A stretch of 64,000 bases of DNA from the NCBI RefSeq assembly GCF_023078275.1, contig NC_062993.1, positions 8,679,252-8,743,251 on the forward strand. Reading direction: 5' to 3'. Both the position numbers and the translations under genes were made by a program. Numbering within the stretch: the first letter of the stretch is position 1; every line of letters begins with the position of its first letter. This DNA is from Leguminivora glycinivorella. Lineage: Eukaryota > Arthropoda > Insecta > Lepidoptera > Tortricidae. A model generated the notes under the pieces. The model ran no database searches. It saw nothing but the letters and a program-made list of their open reading frames with translations, and was not told where the DNA came from. This document shows, piece by piece, positions 42,101 through 53,520 of this stretch.

Positions 42101-42226
42101 TACATACAATACATACAATCACGCCTGTATCCCATGAAGGGGTAGGCAGAGCACATGAAACTACTCAAGTTTCAGTGCCACTCTTGGCAAATAAGGGGTT
42201 GAAAGAAAACGAAACTGTGACAACCA
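42101..42226 (-). repeat. SINE-like GTGTGGTGACGGG family, 3' part in reverse
   Basis: AATCACGCCTGTATCCCATG through GGGTAGGCAGAGCACATGAA to GGGGTTGAAAGAAAACGAAA. Confidence 0.7.
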
Positions 42227-42673
42227 GGATTAAAATTCAGTAAAGGCCAATTTGTTCAAGGGTTAGCCAACTAACTTTAGTATAAAGTACGATTTATCTC
42301 TGGGTTAAGTGTTTAACTCAGAGTTATTTGGTTAACCCTGGAAAATGCAGGTGGCCCTAAGAGCTTACTTCTAGAAACTAAAATATCATTATATGACCTT
42401 ATGATTGCCCTCTGAATGAAAAACAAGCGAACTATTAGAAATAGTTGGTTGTTTACACATAAATCTGTATTTATTACATGAACTTGAAAGTAAGTATGTC
42501 AAGAATGTTTAAAATTCTTGACTGAAGGCAAATAATATTTGCCTTACTTTGTTGGACAATTTAAACTGCCATGAGATTGTGCCATTTTTTATTCATGGAA
42601 AATTGTGGTTTAACGGTAGCCTTAGCATGATTCTCACAAGCGCGAAAGAGCTTGTCTTTTTCTCAATAATATA

Positions 42674-43236
42674 GAAAAAAACCGGCCAAGAGCGTGTCGG
42701 GCCACGCTCAGTGTAGGGTTCCGTAGTTTTCCGTATTTTTTTCAAAAACTACTGAACCTATCAAGTTCAAAACAATTTTCCTAGTAAGTCTTTATAAAGT
42801 TCTACTTTTGTGATTTTTTTCATATTTTTTAAACATATGGTTCAAAAGTTAGAGGGGGGGGACGTACTTTTTTTTCCTTTAGGAGCGATTATTTCCGAAA
42901 ATATTAATATTATCAAAAAACGATCTTAGTAAACACTTATTCATTTTTAAATACCTATCCAACAATATATCACACGTTGGGGTTGGAATGAAAAAAAAAT
43001 ATCAGCCCCCACTTTACATGTAGGGGGGTACCTAATAAAACATTTTTTTCCATTTTTTATTTTTGCACTTTGTTGGCGTGATTGATATACATATTGGTAC
43101 CAAATTTCAGCTTTCTAGTGCTGACGGTTACTGAGATTATCCGCGGACGGACGGACGGACGGACGGACGGACGGACGGACGGACAGACAGACATGGCGAA
43201 ACTATAAGGGTTCCTAGTTGACTACGGAACCCTAAA
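42674..43236 (-). repeat. AGGGTTCCG-type element, copy 1 (reverse)
   Basis: It starts AAACCGGCCAAGAGCGTGTC and ends CTAGTTGACTACGGAACCCT. A (GGAC)n run lies at 43145-43187. Confidence 0.8.
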
Positions 43237-43298
43237 AAGAGCTTATGCTAGGTCTGCAGATTCATTTGTTGACAAAATAAAGTGTACATTATCTTTTT

Positions 43299-43835
43299 AG
43301 GGTTCCGTAGTCAACTAGGAACCCTTATAGTTTCGCCATGTCTGTCTGTCCGTCCGTCCGTCCGTCCGCGGATAATCTCAGTAACCGTAAGCACTAGAAA
43401 GCTGAAATTTGGTACCAATATGTATATCAATCACGCCAACAAAGTGCAAAAATAAAAAATGAAAAAAAATGTTTTATTTTGGTACCCCCCTACATGTAAA
43501 GTGGGGGCTGATTTTTTTTTTCATTCCAACCCCAACGTGTGATATATTGTTGGATAGGTATTTAAAATTGAATAAGGGTTTACTAAGACCGTTTTTTGAT
43601 AATATTAATATTTTCGGAAATAACCGCTCCTAAAGGAAAAAAAAGTGCGTGGCCCCCTCTAACTTTTGAACCATATGTTTAAAAATTATGAAAAAAATCA
43701 CAAAAGTAGAACTTTATAAAGACTTTCTAGGAAAATTGTTTTGAACTTGATAGGTTCAGTAGTTTTTGAGAAAAATACGGAAAACTACGGAACCCTACAC
43801 TGAGCGTGGCCCGACACGCTCTTGGCCGGTTTTTT
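43299..43835 (+). repeat. AGGGTTCCG-type element, copy 2
   Basis: AGGGTTCCGTAGTCAACTAG to ACACGCTCTTGGCCGG plus T-run. It forms a head-to-head pair with copy 1, separated by about 60 bp. Confidence 0.85.
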
Positions 43836-44930
43836 AGGGTTCCGTAGTCAACTAGGAACCCTTATAATTTCGCCATGTCTGTCTGTCCGTCCGTCCGTCC
43901 GCGGATAATCTCAGTAACCGTAAGTACCAGAAAGCTGAAATTTGGTACCAATATGTATGTCAATCACGCCAACAAAGTGCAAAAATAAAAAATGAAAAAA
44001 AAATGTTTTATTAGGGTACCCCCCCTACATGTAAAGTGGGGGCGGATTTTTTTTTTCATTCCAACCCCAACGTGTGATATATTGTTGGATAGGTATTTAA
44101 AAATGAATAAGAGTTTACTAAGACCGTTTTTAGGGTTCCGTAGTCAACTAGGAACCCTTATAGTTTCGCCATGTCTGTCTGTCCGTCCGTCCGTCCGTCC
44201 GTCCGTCCGTCCGTCCGTCCGTCCGCGGATAATCTCAGTAACCGTTAGCACTAGAAAGCTGAAATTTGGTACCAATATGTATATCAATCACGCCAACAAA
44301 GTGCAAAAATAAAAAATGGAAAAAAATGTTTTATTAGGGTACCCCCCTACATGTAAAGTGGGGGCTGATATTTTTTTCATTCCAACCCCAACGTGTGATA
44401 TATTGTTGGATAGGTATTTAAAAATGAATAAGGGTTTGCTAAGATTGTTTTTTTATAATATTAATATTTTCGGAAATAATCGCTCCTAAAGGAAAAAAAA
44501 GTGCGTCCCCCCCCTCTAACTTTTGAACCATATGTTTAAAAAATATGAAAAAAATCACAAAAGTAGAACTTTATAAAGACTTTCTAGGAAAATTGTTTTG
44601 AACTTGATAGGTTCAGTAGTTTTTGAGAAAAATACGGAAAACTACGGAACCCTACACTGAGCGTGGCCCGACACGCTCTTGGCCGGTTTTTTGATAATAT
44701 TAATATTTTCGAAAATAATCGCTCCTAAAGGAAAAAAAAGTGCGTCCCCCCCCTCTAACTTTTGAACCATACGTTTAAAAAATATGAAAAAAATCACAAA
44801 AGTAGAACTTTATAAAGACTTTCTAGGAAAATTGTTTTGAACTTGATAGGTTTAGTAGTTTTTGAGAAAAATACGGAAAACTACGGAACCCTACACTGAG
44901 CGTGGCCCGACACGCTCTTGGCCGGTTTTT
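43836..44930 (+). repeat. AGGGTTCCG-type element, copy 3, split by copy 4
   Basis: Its left part (43836-44131) stops at AAGACCGTTTTT and continues at 44693 with GATAATATTAATATTTTCG, to end at 44930. These sequences are adjacent in copy 2. Confidence 0.85.
44132..44692 (+). repeat. AGGGTTCCG-type element, copy 4, inserted inside copy 3
   Basis: A full copy from AGGGTTCCGTAGTCAACTAG to CTTGGCCGG-T(n), placed in the T-run of copy 3. It carries a (CCGT)n tract at 44178-44226. Confidence 0.85.
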
Positions 44931-46313
44931 AATTGTATATTATAGTGTTTGTCTGATATTTCAGGTGGTAACTACATTTTGTTATATCTTAACAACATTT
45001 TTATGACCTGATTTGGTGATGGTTAAGTCAAGTTTCTGCACCATATTTAGGAAAAAGGTACCATATTATTAATTGGTATGGATTTTTTGTTGCATCCGTG
45101 GCAGTAACCATTTATTGACATATAGGTATGTGATTTAGGTACAGACATATAACTTATAAGCCATTTATTACATTTTAGAATGAGATACCGGTTTTTATTA
45201 TTTTGTTTATTATATTTATACCTCATATATTTTTTCATGGAAAACCTCGAACATATGATTGGACCTAACTATTGCAAAATTGCTATCAACAAGGATCTCA
45301 CTACGTGTATCTCGGCACGAGTCGACCTCCCTGCCTCGACAAGTCGACATTCGCTCGACTGCCTTGAATGACCCCTCCCCTCGCGCGAACTTTACCTGCC
45401 AGTCTTAAACAGCGCGGGTCCGGAGCGTACGTTCCCGCGCTTAAAAAAAATTATACTTAATCCATTCATTCACGAGTCGCGCGAACTTTAACCAGCCAGT
45501 CTCTTCCCGCGCTTTAAAAAAAACAATACGTCATCGCGAGGTGCTTTATAGTGGTACTTTCACTTGTACTCCTGTTGACAATTGCATCACAATACAGGTA
45601 TGTTAAGCCTGGGTTTATCATGTGTCGCAACACCTGTCGCTCACATGATTCTCACGATTCTTACGTTTTTAGTTAGATTATCTAATATAAATGAAGTTTG
45701 TATATACATGTAGCTTTTCATAGTCTTTATTTAAAATTCTGCTTTAAAAAATTACTCGGGTGTTATTTATGACCTAGGTGCAGTACCTAAAGCAAAGCCG
45801 GATGTCCTAAAATACGTACTTAACGTTCTCGTTGAAGAGGCATAAATAAACGTATGCGTGTGGATATTGCGAAACGTAATAGCATAACCAATCGCAACCT
45901 GTTCAAATAATATTACGTGCTTTTACATTTATTCCATATTTTTGTATGTGAACTTTTTTTTCTGGGTTATTAAACATCGTCACGCACCATCAATACTTAA
46001 TAAAATTTATTTTACTTTACTAATTAATGCTGCTTAGAGACTGATTATTAAAATATACCCCATACTAATTCAGTCTAAATGCTTGTTTTGTACATAAAGG
46101 TAAAAAAACCTTAGGTATTTAAGTATGTTTATTGGATTGGAAGGTCGTTTCGCGTAAAAAATATGCAAAAAGTTGCGAATGTAGCCGAACTGAGATAACC
46201 TTGAATTTGTTTCGGAAAAGGAGTACTTAATCATTCATTCATCCAGCTAACGTCTAGTTTTGCTCTACTCTACTAGTAACTAATACAATACATTCGACAT
46301 CCTTTTAGGTATA
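44931..46313. other. Mixed spacer with short GC-rich repeats
   Basis: 45395-45530 contains a partial direct repeat (CGCGCGAACTTTACCTGCCA and CGCGCGAACTTTAACCAGCC, each followed by a CCCGCGCTT motif). A possible non-coding first exon ends at the GTATGT near 45598. No gene is supported. Confidence 0.35.
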
Positions 46314-47523
46314 TTGAGGAACCTTAACATTTCCGAAACTTCTTTAGCCTGGTTTCGTAATTATCTTTATGGCAGACGCCAGCGTGTGAGAGTGGATGAC
46401 ATATTGTCCAACTGGTGCGAGCTTTCCGCCGGTGTTCCGCAAGGTGGGATCCTTTCACCCCTCTTATTTTCAATTTTTATTAATGGTATCACCACCGCGC
46501 TTACGTCTTCGTATCATCTTTATGCAGACGACCTACAGATCTATGCAGCGGCCTGTATAGACGATATTTCCTCATTGATTGCTCAGGTTAATTGTGACTT
46601 AGAGTCGATACGGGATTGGGCGAGTAAATTTGGCCTTAAGATTAATACTCAGAAGTCACAGGCAATTGTCATTGGTAGCCCTTACTATGTGGCAGTGGCG
46701 GCTGGTGAAATTTTCTGCTAGGCAACACTGAGCAACAAGAAACCTACCTTAACATTAGGTACTTTACTAGTATCTAATCAATTTTAGGCAAGCCGGTGAG
46801 AATCGGCTTGTATGGACCAACCGCCACTGCTATGTGGGCAGGCTCTCAGACATGGTGATACCTGACATTTTGTTTGATGGGACTACTATCCCCCTTTCCT
46901 CTACTGTCCGAAATTTGGGTATCACCATGGATCAGACGCTTTCTTGGGCTCCTCACGTTACTCAAGTGAGTAAAAATATCTTTGGCTCCCTCCACTCTCT
47001 ACGGCGACTGCAGAATTTCCTTCCTTTTCATACTAAGGTTACTCTTGCTCGTTCTCTTTTGCTTCCTCTTATTGACTATGGTGACGTTGCGTTTGTAGAT
47101 CTTACCGAGGAATTGCTGGACAAACTGGAACGTTTGCAGAATGTCTGTATCAGGTATATATTTGGCCTCCGCAAATACGATCACATCTCTGAGTTTCGTT
47201 CCCGGCTTGGGTGGTTACCGATCCGCCGACGTAGAGATGTGCGTGTCCTGTCGTTGCTGTACAACGTACTCTATAACCCCTGTTCGCCAACTTACCTATC
47301 TGAGAGATTTAACTATCTGGCTGAAGGCAGTGAACACCGCTTACGTTCAAGCACTAATCTTACGCTTGCCATTCCGTCAAATAATACACGTACGTATGCA
47401 AAGTCTTTCACGGTGCGCGCGGTGAAATTGTGGAATGAACTGCCCCGGTCTCTCAAACAGTCTCAGTCTGTGGCATCACTCAAGACTAATTTGAAGAAGC
47501 TTTGGCTTTCCAACCAAGCGTGA
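46314..47523 (+). pseudogene. 5'-truncated non-LTR reverse transcriptase, split by a MITE
   Basis: Left part: SAGVPQGGILSPLLFSIFIN and YHLYADDLQIY, with the catalytic Y-A-D-D box, give the palm of a LINE reverse transcriptase. Right part (from 46838): thumb and C-terminal region with VRNLGITMDQTLSW and FTVRAVKLWNELPRSLK, ending at the stop near 47523. I place it in the Jockey/CR1-L2 group without further detail. The 5' half and endonuclease are missing. The frame is continuous except for the 137-bp insertion, so it decayed little before that. Confidence 0.9.
46693..46829. mobile_element. hAT-type MITE with 8-bp target duplication, inside the LINE
   Basis: CAGTGGCGG and CCGCCACTG are perfect 9-bp terminal inverted repeats. 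CTATGTGG flanks both ends (46685-46692 and 46830-46837). The CAGTGGCG start and 8-bp duplication are typical for hAT. Confidence 0.95.
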
Positions 47524-47559
47524 TCTGGTTGAAAATGAAAAAATGAAAATGAAAATGAA

Positions 47560-48216
47560 ATATTTATTTTTCAAGTAGGCATATTACAATGCGCATATGA
47601 ACGTCAAATAAAGCTACGCCGGCTCTAACCCTACGCCTCAGCCTCGAGAAGATTTCAGTCCCCCCTCAGTTGGGAGGGCGGTATCCACTATGGGACCGGC
47701 AAGAAACTCGGCGGGCAACTTCTTTTCAAAACATTACATCTTATAATTAACATGCATTAAATAACAACATACAATTTAACATGCAAAAGTATTCATCAAA
47801 GAATATGAACAGACTAGGTACTCTATGGAAATCAATTTCAATAAATTATATTATTGCTTAATAATACGTCGTTCTTCTTCAGAGAAAACATATCAAATTG
47901 TCATAGAAGAAAAAGATAATATGAATCTCAATATCATTAAATATGTAATTTACCTACACAACATAAAATATAAAATATTTGATGTGCTTTCTTATCTGAA
48001 CTGTGTCCTCTATACATAATACAATTATTTTAATTGCTATTCGTTTTTTGTAGTTTCTGGTTCGGGCCATGCATGTTTGTCTGTCAAATAGTCCTCGACT
48101 CTGTAATAAGCCTTTAACATCAATGATTTTTTTAAGTAGTTCTTAAGAGCTGGGAGGGGTAATCTCAAAGCAGTGTCAGGTAACTTATTATAAAAATGAA
48201 TGCATTATAAAAATGA
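47560..48216 (-). pseudogene. Second LINE fragment: reverse transcriptase C-terminus and 3' UTR
   Basis: The minus strand from about 48214 reads HFYNKLPDTALRLPLPALKN and AYYRVEDYLTDKHAWPEPE to a stop near 48050. This is the usual end of non-LTR reverse transcriptases. The 3' UTR follows (GAGTTTCTTGCCGGTCCCAT) and ends in a TTTCATTTTCATTTTCA tail next to the first LINE. Confidence 0.7.
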
Positions 48217-48595
48217 ATGTTATGTGTATTCCTTCTGAACCTACTCCTATTTGAGAAGTACATATTTCTTGCGATATTCATATTTATGTATATATATATT
48301 TATATATCGTATTTTATTTGTGTATTCGTGTATGTAGTTTATTTCATAATATTATTTAGTATTTATGTAGTTTATTTACTTGTGGACATTATTTTGGTTT
48401 ATTTCTGACATTTATTGTACTTCTGTAAGTTTGTCTATCTTGCCTACTTTAATGTTCCTCTCATCTAATCTAAGGTTAGCTGGAAGAGATCACTTATAGG
48501 GATAAGTTCGCCTTTGTACCTCTGTTCCTGTAAACTGTATATGAATCTGTTGTACACAATAAAGTGATTACTACTACTACTACCACTACTACTAC
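48217..48595 (+). repeat. Third LINE fragment: 3' UTR with (TAC)n tail
   Basis: GTTAGCTGGAAGAGATCACT, ATAAGTTCGCCTTTGTACCT and CACAATAAAGTGATTACTAC followed by TAC repeats. I recognise this as a lepidopteran LINE 3' end. Confidence 0.7.
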
Positions 48596-48943
48596 ATTAT
48601 CTTATGTGATAGAGCTGGTTGTTATAAATAACAAGGCTCTGTTTGTAATTTACATAAGTCATTTATGTTTATCTTGAAAACGCTTTGTCATACTGACTTA
48701 ATATTAACGTACACACGAACATATGTTATTGCACAAATACAGACAACATTAAATATGCTGTACCTCTAGTCTTAATTTAATAAGAAAACGTATCTCATTT
48801 TGTATAGGATTTTGAACAGCGCGCCAAGCGGTAGGAACTGGAAACTCAGCTTATCCATAAAATTCAACATCTTTACTCCTGCTCTGATCTAATGGCCGCT
48901 CTGATCATGACGAGAAATCAAACATTACTATGTTTTTGTTTTG

Positions 48944-49228
48944 TCAATTATACCTATCATACTTAGTAAACAAATCAAATGTCAACCGAGGAGTACTGTT
49001 CTGCCCTCTGCAGAAAATTATCGTAAGATCAAAATTGTATTCTCTGCTTGACAAGGTCAAATTAAATCCATTTAGAGGCTTATTAAGTTCATTAATATTT
49101 TCATTTAAGTAATGAGTTAAGTCACCTTGACTTAAAATAGGACCGGCTGTTCTGTTACTCTTGAAATTAAGCCGCCCCCACCTTACAGCTAACTTATGCA
49201 CAAGTTTAAAGCACCTTAATACAGTCCA
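48944..49228 (-). CDS. Candidate terminal coding exon (94 aa), unknown gene
   Basis: A very strong acceptor (TTTTTCCTTTTTTTTTTCAG) precedes TGG at 49228. The frame stays open for 94 codons to TGA at 48944: WTVLRCFKLVHKLAVRWGRL, then GPILSQGDLTHYLNENINEL, and near the end FCRGQNSTPRLTFDLFTKYD. The residue mix is that of a globular protein, unlike chance frames nearby. I do not recognise the family and saw no partner exon. It could be a host gene or an uncharacterised transposon. Confidence 0.4.
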   Translation of the reverse strand, partial: WTVLRCFKLVHKLAVRWGRLNFKSNRTAGPILSQGDLTHYLNENINELNKPLNGFNLTLSSREYNFDLTIIFCRGQNSTPRLTFDLFTKYDRYN

Positions 49229-49260
49229 CTGAAAAAAAAAAGGAAAAATTAAAAGAAATC

Positions 49261-49291
<31 letters not shown>

Positions 49292-49506
49292 GGCAAAATC
49301 CTGAATGACTGACTGACTGTCTTAAATCAACACACAGCCCAAACCGCTGGTGCTAAAGATTCCAAATTTTGCACGTCAGGTTACTTTTAAGGTCTAGGGG
49401 CGCACTAAGAAAGGATTTTTCAAAATTCATTCCCTAAGGGGGTAGGCTGTCATAGGCTACTTTTTGTCTCTTTCTAATGCGAGCGAAGCCGTGGGCAAAA
49501 GCTAGT
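49261..49506 (-). repeat. (TA)n tract and SINE-like element
   Basis: A (TA)13-14 run (49261-49287) precedes GGCAAAATCCTGAATGACTG and AACCGCTGGTGCTAAAGATT, ending GCGAAGCCGTGGGCAAAAGC. The end matches family A but the body differs. Confidence 0.65.
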
Positions 49507-49702
49507 AATAATATAAAATCGTTGTCTAATATCTACCTTTAGAGGCATATTTGAGTTTGAGTTTTTTCATATTTGAGTGTCAGCAGGTCAGCACTCAAAT
49601 ATGTAAAACGTCATTCTTAGAATTCAACGCATTTTTTGAGCTCAACTGTACATAATTATTTACGTACTCTGTAAAGAACAATTTTACCCACCATAATTAG
49701 CA

Positions 49703-49951
49703 TGTGCCGTGTGGTGACGGGTTAAGAATTTCACCACCCCCTTTTTTCCTGTGGGTGTCGTAGAAGGCGACTATGGGATATGAGTTAAATTGTGGCGTAG
49801 GCGAGAGGCTAGCAACCTGTCACTGCAATGTCACAGTTTCGTTTTCTACCGACCCCTTATTTGCCAAGAGTAGCACTGAACATGAGTAGGTAGTTTCATA
49901 TGCTCTGACTACCCCTTCATGGGATACAGGCGTGATTGTATGTAAGTATAA
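49703..49951 (+). repeat. SINE-like GTGTGGTGACGGG element, full copy
   Basis: GTGCCGTGTGGTGACGGGTT to GGGATACAGGCGTGATTGTA. It is the most complete copy in the window. Confidence 0.75.
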
Positions 49952-50152
49952 TTAGCATAGACTTTATACATATTTGGACATAGTATACATACAATCACCA
50001 TCCGAGGAAAATGTTAAAACTTTTAATTTTTTACGGTTTTTCCCGTCCGTTAGTAGTAGTATTAACAGTATCGCATTTCCGTATATATATTACGCTCGGG
50101 TTTCCCGCGTCTTACCCGTGCCCTAGTAACAGGGTTTATCCTCCTCAATCCC

Positions 50153-50392
50153 TTACTAATATTATAAATGGGAAAGTTGTGTGTGTCTGTTTGTTTGTCC
50201 GTCTTTCACGGCAAAACGGAGCGACGAATTGACGTGATTTTTTAAGTGGAGGTAGTTGAAGGGATGGAGAGTGACATAGGCTACTTTTTGTATCTTTCTA
50301 ACCCCCCACTTCCCTAAAATGGGTGGTGTTTGAATGGAGCATTCAACAATGTTCGAACTTAACGCGAGCGAAGCCGCGGGCGAAATCTAGTA
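50153..50392 (-). repeat. Family A element, longer variant (reverse)
   Basis: TACTAATATTATAAATGGGA to GCGAGCGAAGCCGCGGGCGA, including the extra CCCCCCACTTCCCTAAAATG segment also seen at 18391. Confidence 0.75.
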
Positions 50393-50891
50393 ATATAATA
50401 TTTTTTTAATATAGATTTCAAATTATTTATAGGGCCTTATTGTCTGTACATTAAGGTCTATATACATATATTTTTTGCACTTTGCCTGTATATGTATACA
50501 TCTTTGTGGTAGTCTATACCCGCACCCGCAGTGTCTGTTTTCTACCAATTACAGCAAACGATCGGTAATTTGATTTAGATAACCGACAATCAAAATTGCT
50601 GATAAGGCGCGATATGCACGGATGCGTCGATTTATTCCGATTATCGGTAATAATGCAATCGCATCGTAGTTTATAGATGAATAGTAAAATAATCACGTCA
50701 TTGAGATTTAAAGCAAATTTTATGTTAAAGGCATTCAAGTAGCTCAAATTCTTTTACATTATATAGGTATACAGTGGTATTTTCAAAACAAGCTGTTGAA
50801 GTGCCTACAGATGTGGAACTGTAATAATCTTAAGAACTGTATATATACTAACATGAGTGCAATAAACAAATTGAAACTTGAAACTTGATGA

Positions 50892-51043
50892 TGTGCGAAA
50901 ACGGTTTCCTTCGTATTTTTCAGGAAACGTTCGTATTTGTCATGCCAGTTCAGTAAATGTCAGTACATCTTGTACTGTCACTGACTGAAAGCATAACACG
51001 GTCATACGTTTCCGTAACATACGAAGACAAATCTCCTCGCACT
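50892..51043. mobile_element. Probable MITE, GTGCGA ends
   Basis: GTGCGAAAACGGTTTCCTTC and CGTAACATACGAAGACAAAT...TCGCAC are imperfect inverse arms around TCAGTAAATGTCAGTACATC. Confidence 0.45.
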
Positions 51044-51103
51044 ACATCTGTACTATAATTACTAACAATACTAACATAAACACTATAATCCGAACTATAG
51101 GAT

Positions 51104-51356
51104 TACACTGAGAGATTATACAACCAGTTATCATGTTCGTTCAACAAGTTTTTTGGTTAAAATAGCGCCTACGTGCTCTTTGGTTCAAACAACAAGCTAC
51201 TTGTCATTTGAATCGGCAATATATTTGAATCAACAAGTCGATTTTATAAAAACAACCTGACACATATTGTTTTAAACATACGTTTGGCTGATTCAAACGG
51301 ATAAACCGCAACAAGTCGAACTTGTTAAATTCACAATGCAAATTTCTCTCAGTGTA
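51104..51356. mobile_element. TIR element with TACACTGAGAGA ends
   Basis: TACACTGAGAGATTA mirrors AATTTCTCTCAGTGTA. 253 bp. The interior repeats AACAAGT and CAAAC words in both orientations, for example TCAACAAGTCGATTTT and AACAAGTCGAACTTGTT. Confidence 0.65.
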
Positions 51357-51383
51357 CTATCGTACTATCTATACTATACAGTG

Positions 51384-51540
51384 AGGATGGATAGTGACTA
51401 GACAAAAAGTAGCTTACGTCACTATCCCTTCAACTATCTCCACTTAATAAATCACTTCAATTCGTCGCTCCATTTTGCCGTGAAAGACGGACAAACGAAC
51501 AGACACACACACTTTCCTATTTATAATATAAGTATGAATA
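51384..51540 (+). repeat. Family A element, 5'-truncated
   Basis: AGACAAAAAGTAGCTTACGT to TATAATATAAGTATGAAT, with several mismatches. Confidence 0.65.
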
Positions 51541-52612
51541 CTCTTATCATTCGTATTTTAATGTGAACACAAGTCTATTATTTATTTGCCATTAACAAGG
51601 AAACCTTTGATCTTGCATCTGGGTATTCCCTATATTGTACATAACATAACATGCACATGGATGGAAGTATATAACTGCGACATACCTTATCAAAGAATGG
51701 CGTCGGAAGAACAGGAATAACCTGTTTTAATAGTGTTGATATAAGAATATATTGCTTGTGGAAATCATTTCAATACTCTATAGCTTTGTAAACCTGTTTG
51801 TCATTGTAGGTTTCTAGATAGACAGTATTTGAAGCTAAATGAACAGACAATTCATAAAAAGCAGTACAGGTTATGGCGAAACCCTAAACAATTGATATAG
51901 GAAATAATAGGAAGAGAAACACCAGGAACTTAAAAATGTAATAAATTAATGAAGGCATGTTCTAGAGCCTAATTATGAAAGAAAAGCTTAGAAAATATAA
52001 CGAAATTAAAACAGCGTTAAATATTTTCAAATGTGTATTTTTTTCCCGTAAAATTACACCGGCCTTAAATGATAAAATAAATCCGATTATAAATAAAAAA
52101 GATATAAAGTATATAAACTAGATTACATAAATATTACACGAATCATGTCTAATAAGAAGTAGGTACTTATGTAATCCTCCATAATAATGTTATCCTCCAA
52201 ACCCTACCATGCTGGTATACATCACACATTAGGGCCTACTGAACTATTAAATCAGTACTTCTGATGAAATAAACACTATAGCCTGTGCTTCTATTATCTA
52301 GATTACAAGTTTAGTTTAGGTAACTCGCAGACTTAATGTATAGGTATATATATTATGTATGTAACTATGTAGAAAGATAATTACCTACTTGACAAAATAA
52401 TATTGTAATCTATTCCAAAACTACTACTTAATAGTCTTACTACCATGACATTATTCGTTAAAATAATAACGAAACTTGACAAATTACGGCATTGAAACAA
52501 ATCGAGATGATTTGCAATGTTGTTGTAAGACTGGATGGTCGTAAACAAAGGTTGCCAAATAAATGTCGATTTGAACTCGTCTTTCTTATTAATCTTAAAT
52601 GAGGTGATTTTT
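51541..52612. other. AT-rich spacer, no feature seen
   Basis: Nothing splice-bounded or repetitive was recognised. Confidence 0.4.
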
Positions 52613-52713
52613 GATTAATGTGTCGAATAAAATAACCTCAACCACACGACAGACAACAACAGACAGACAGACACGTCAAACTTATAACACCCCGTCGTTT
52701 TTGCGTCGGGGGT
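52613..52713 (+). repeat. Repeat fragment (ACGTCAAACTTATAACACCC)
   Basis: CAGACAGACAGACACGTCAA followed by CTTATAACACCCCGTCG and GCGTCGGGGGTTAAAAA, an ending I recall from many lepidopteran repeats. Confidence 0.5.
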
Positions 52714-53520
52714 TAAAAAACAAAATGAATGAAATTGAGTGGCTATATAGTCTAGTTTTTTGTCAAGTTCTGCTTTCTTTGCTCATTCTTTATCCGTAAC
52801 TTTCGTCTTTAGTCTTTGTCATGTTTGCTCATACTTATTGTTTGCCTTTTATTCCGGCATATTCGGTTTAGAAAGAAAGAAAGAAAACATAGGTACAACG
52901 TACAACACAATACATAACGAGCAATACCCGTGTACCAAATAGGATGCCGCTCAGCGTAGACCGTGTCTAAGAGACACGGCACTGATTTTCAGGGCACCCA
53001 TAATTAAAACTAAACTTAAAACTAAAGCTACATACATATAATAAGATCAAAACAGACCAGACAAGGAACATACAGATCTAAAACAGAGAGAGAAGAACAA
53101 CTATCAAGACTCATTCATAAAGAAAGAGAGAGAGAGAGTTTAAGTTCTCATACATTCAATGATCCACGACTCTTCTCTTTGCGAACAGTCTTTACGAATT
53201 ACTATTGCATACTGAACCAAATAGATTTAGTTAAAGTTTGTAAGTAGATTAAATATAAATGCCTAATGGGAGAAGAAATGAAAATGACTGACCGAATTAT
53301 ATGCAGGTAGTGTTATGAGCACAACTAGTACGTCTAATGTATGTACATTGAACATGCTATGGTTGTGCTCCGGTATATATATATGAATAGTAAATAGCAT
53401 AGGCAGTAGGCACATATGTAGATGACCTACATCATCACATCCTTGCATAGGGGGCCTCTCGGCATACATTATATAGTTGAAGTCCACTTATTGGAATAGT
53501 GCCGGATATATTGACATAAC
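52714..53520. other. Spacer, no gene seen
   Basis: There is a short hairpin (GTAGACCGTGTCT/AGAGACACGG) at 52955-52980 and a (GA)n patch at 53125-53139. Nothing else is supported. Confidence 0.4.

Noticed and set aside
43992..44312. Open frame with repeated SVRP
   Set aside because: It is translation of the (CCGT)n tract inside a dispersed repeat. The same applies to 58854-59090.
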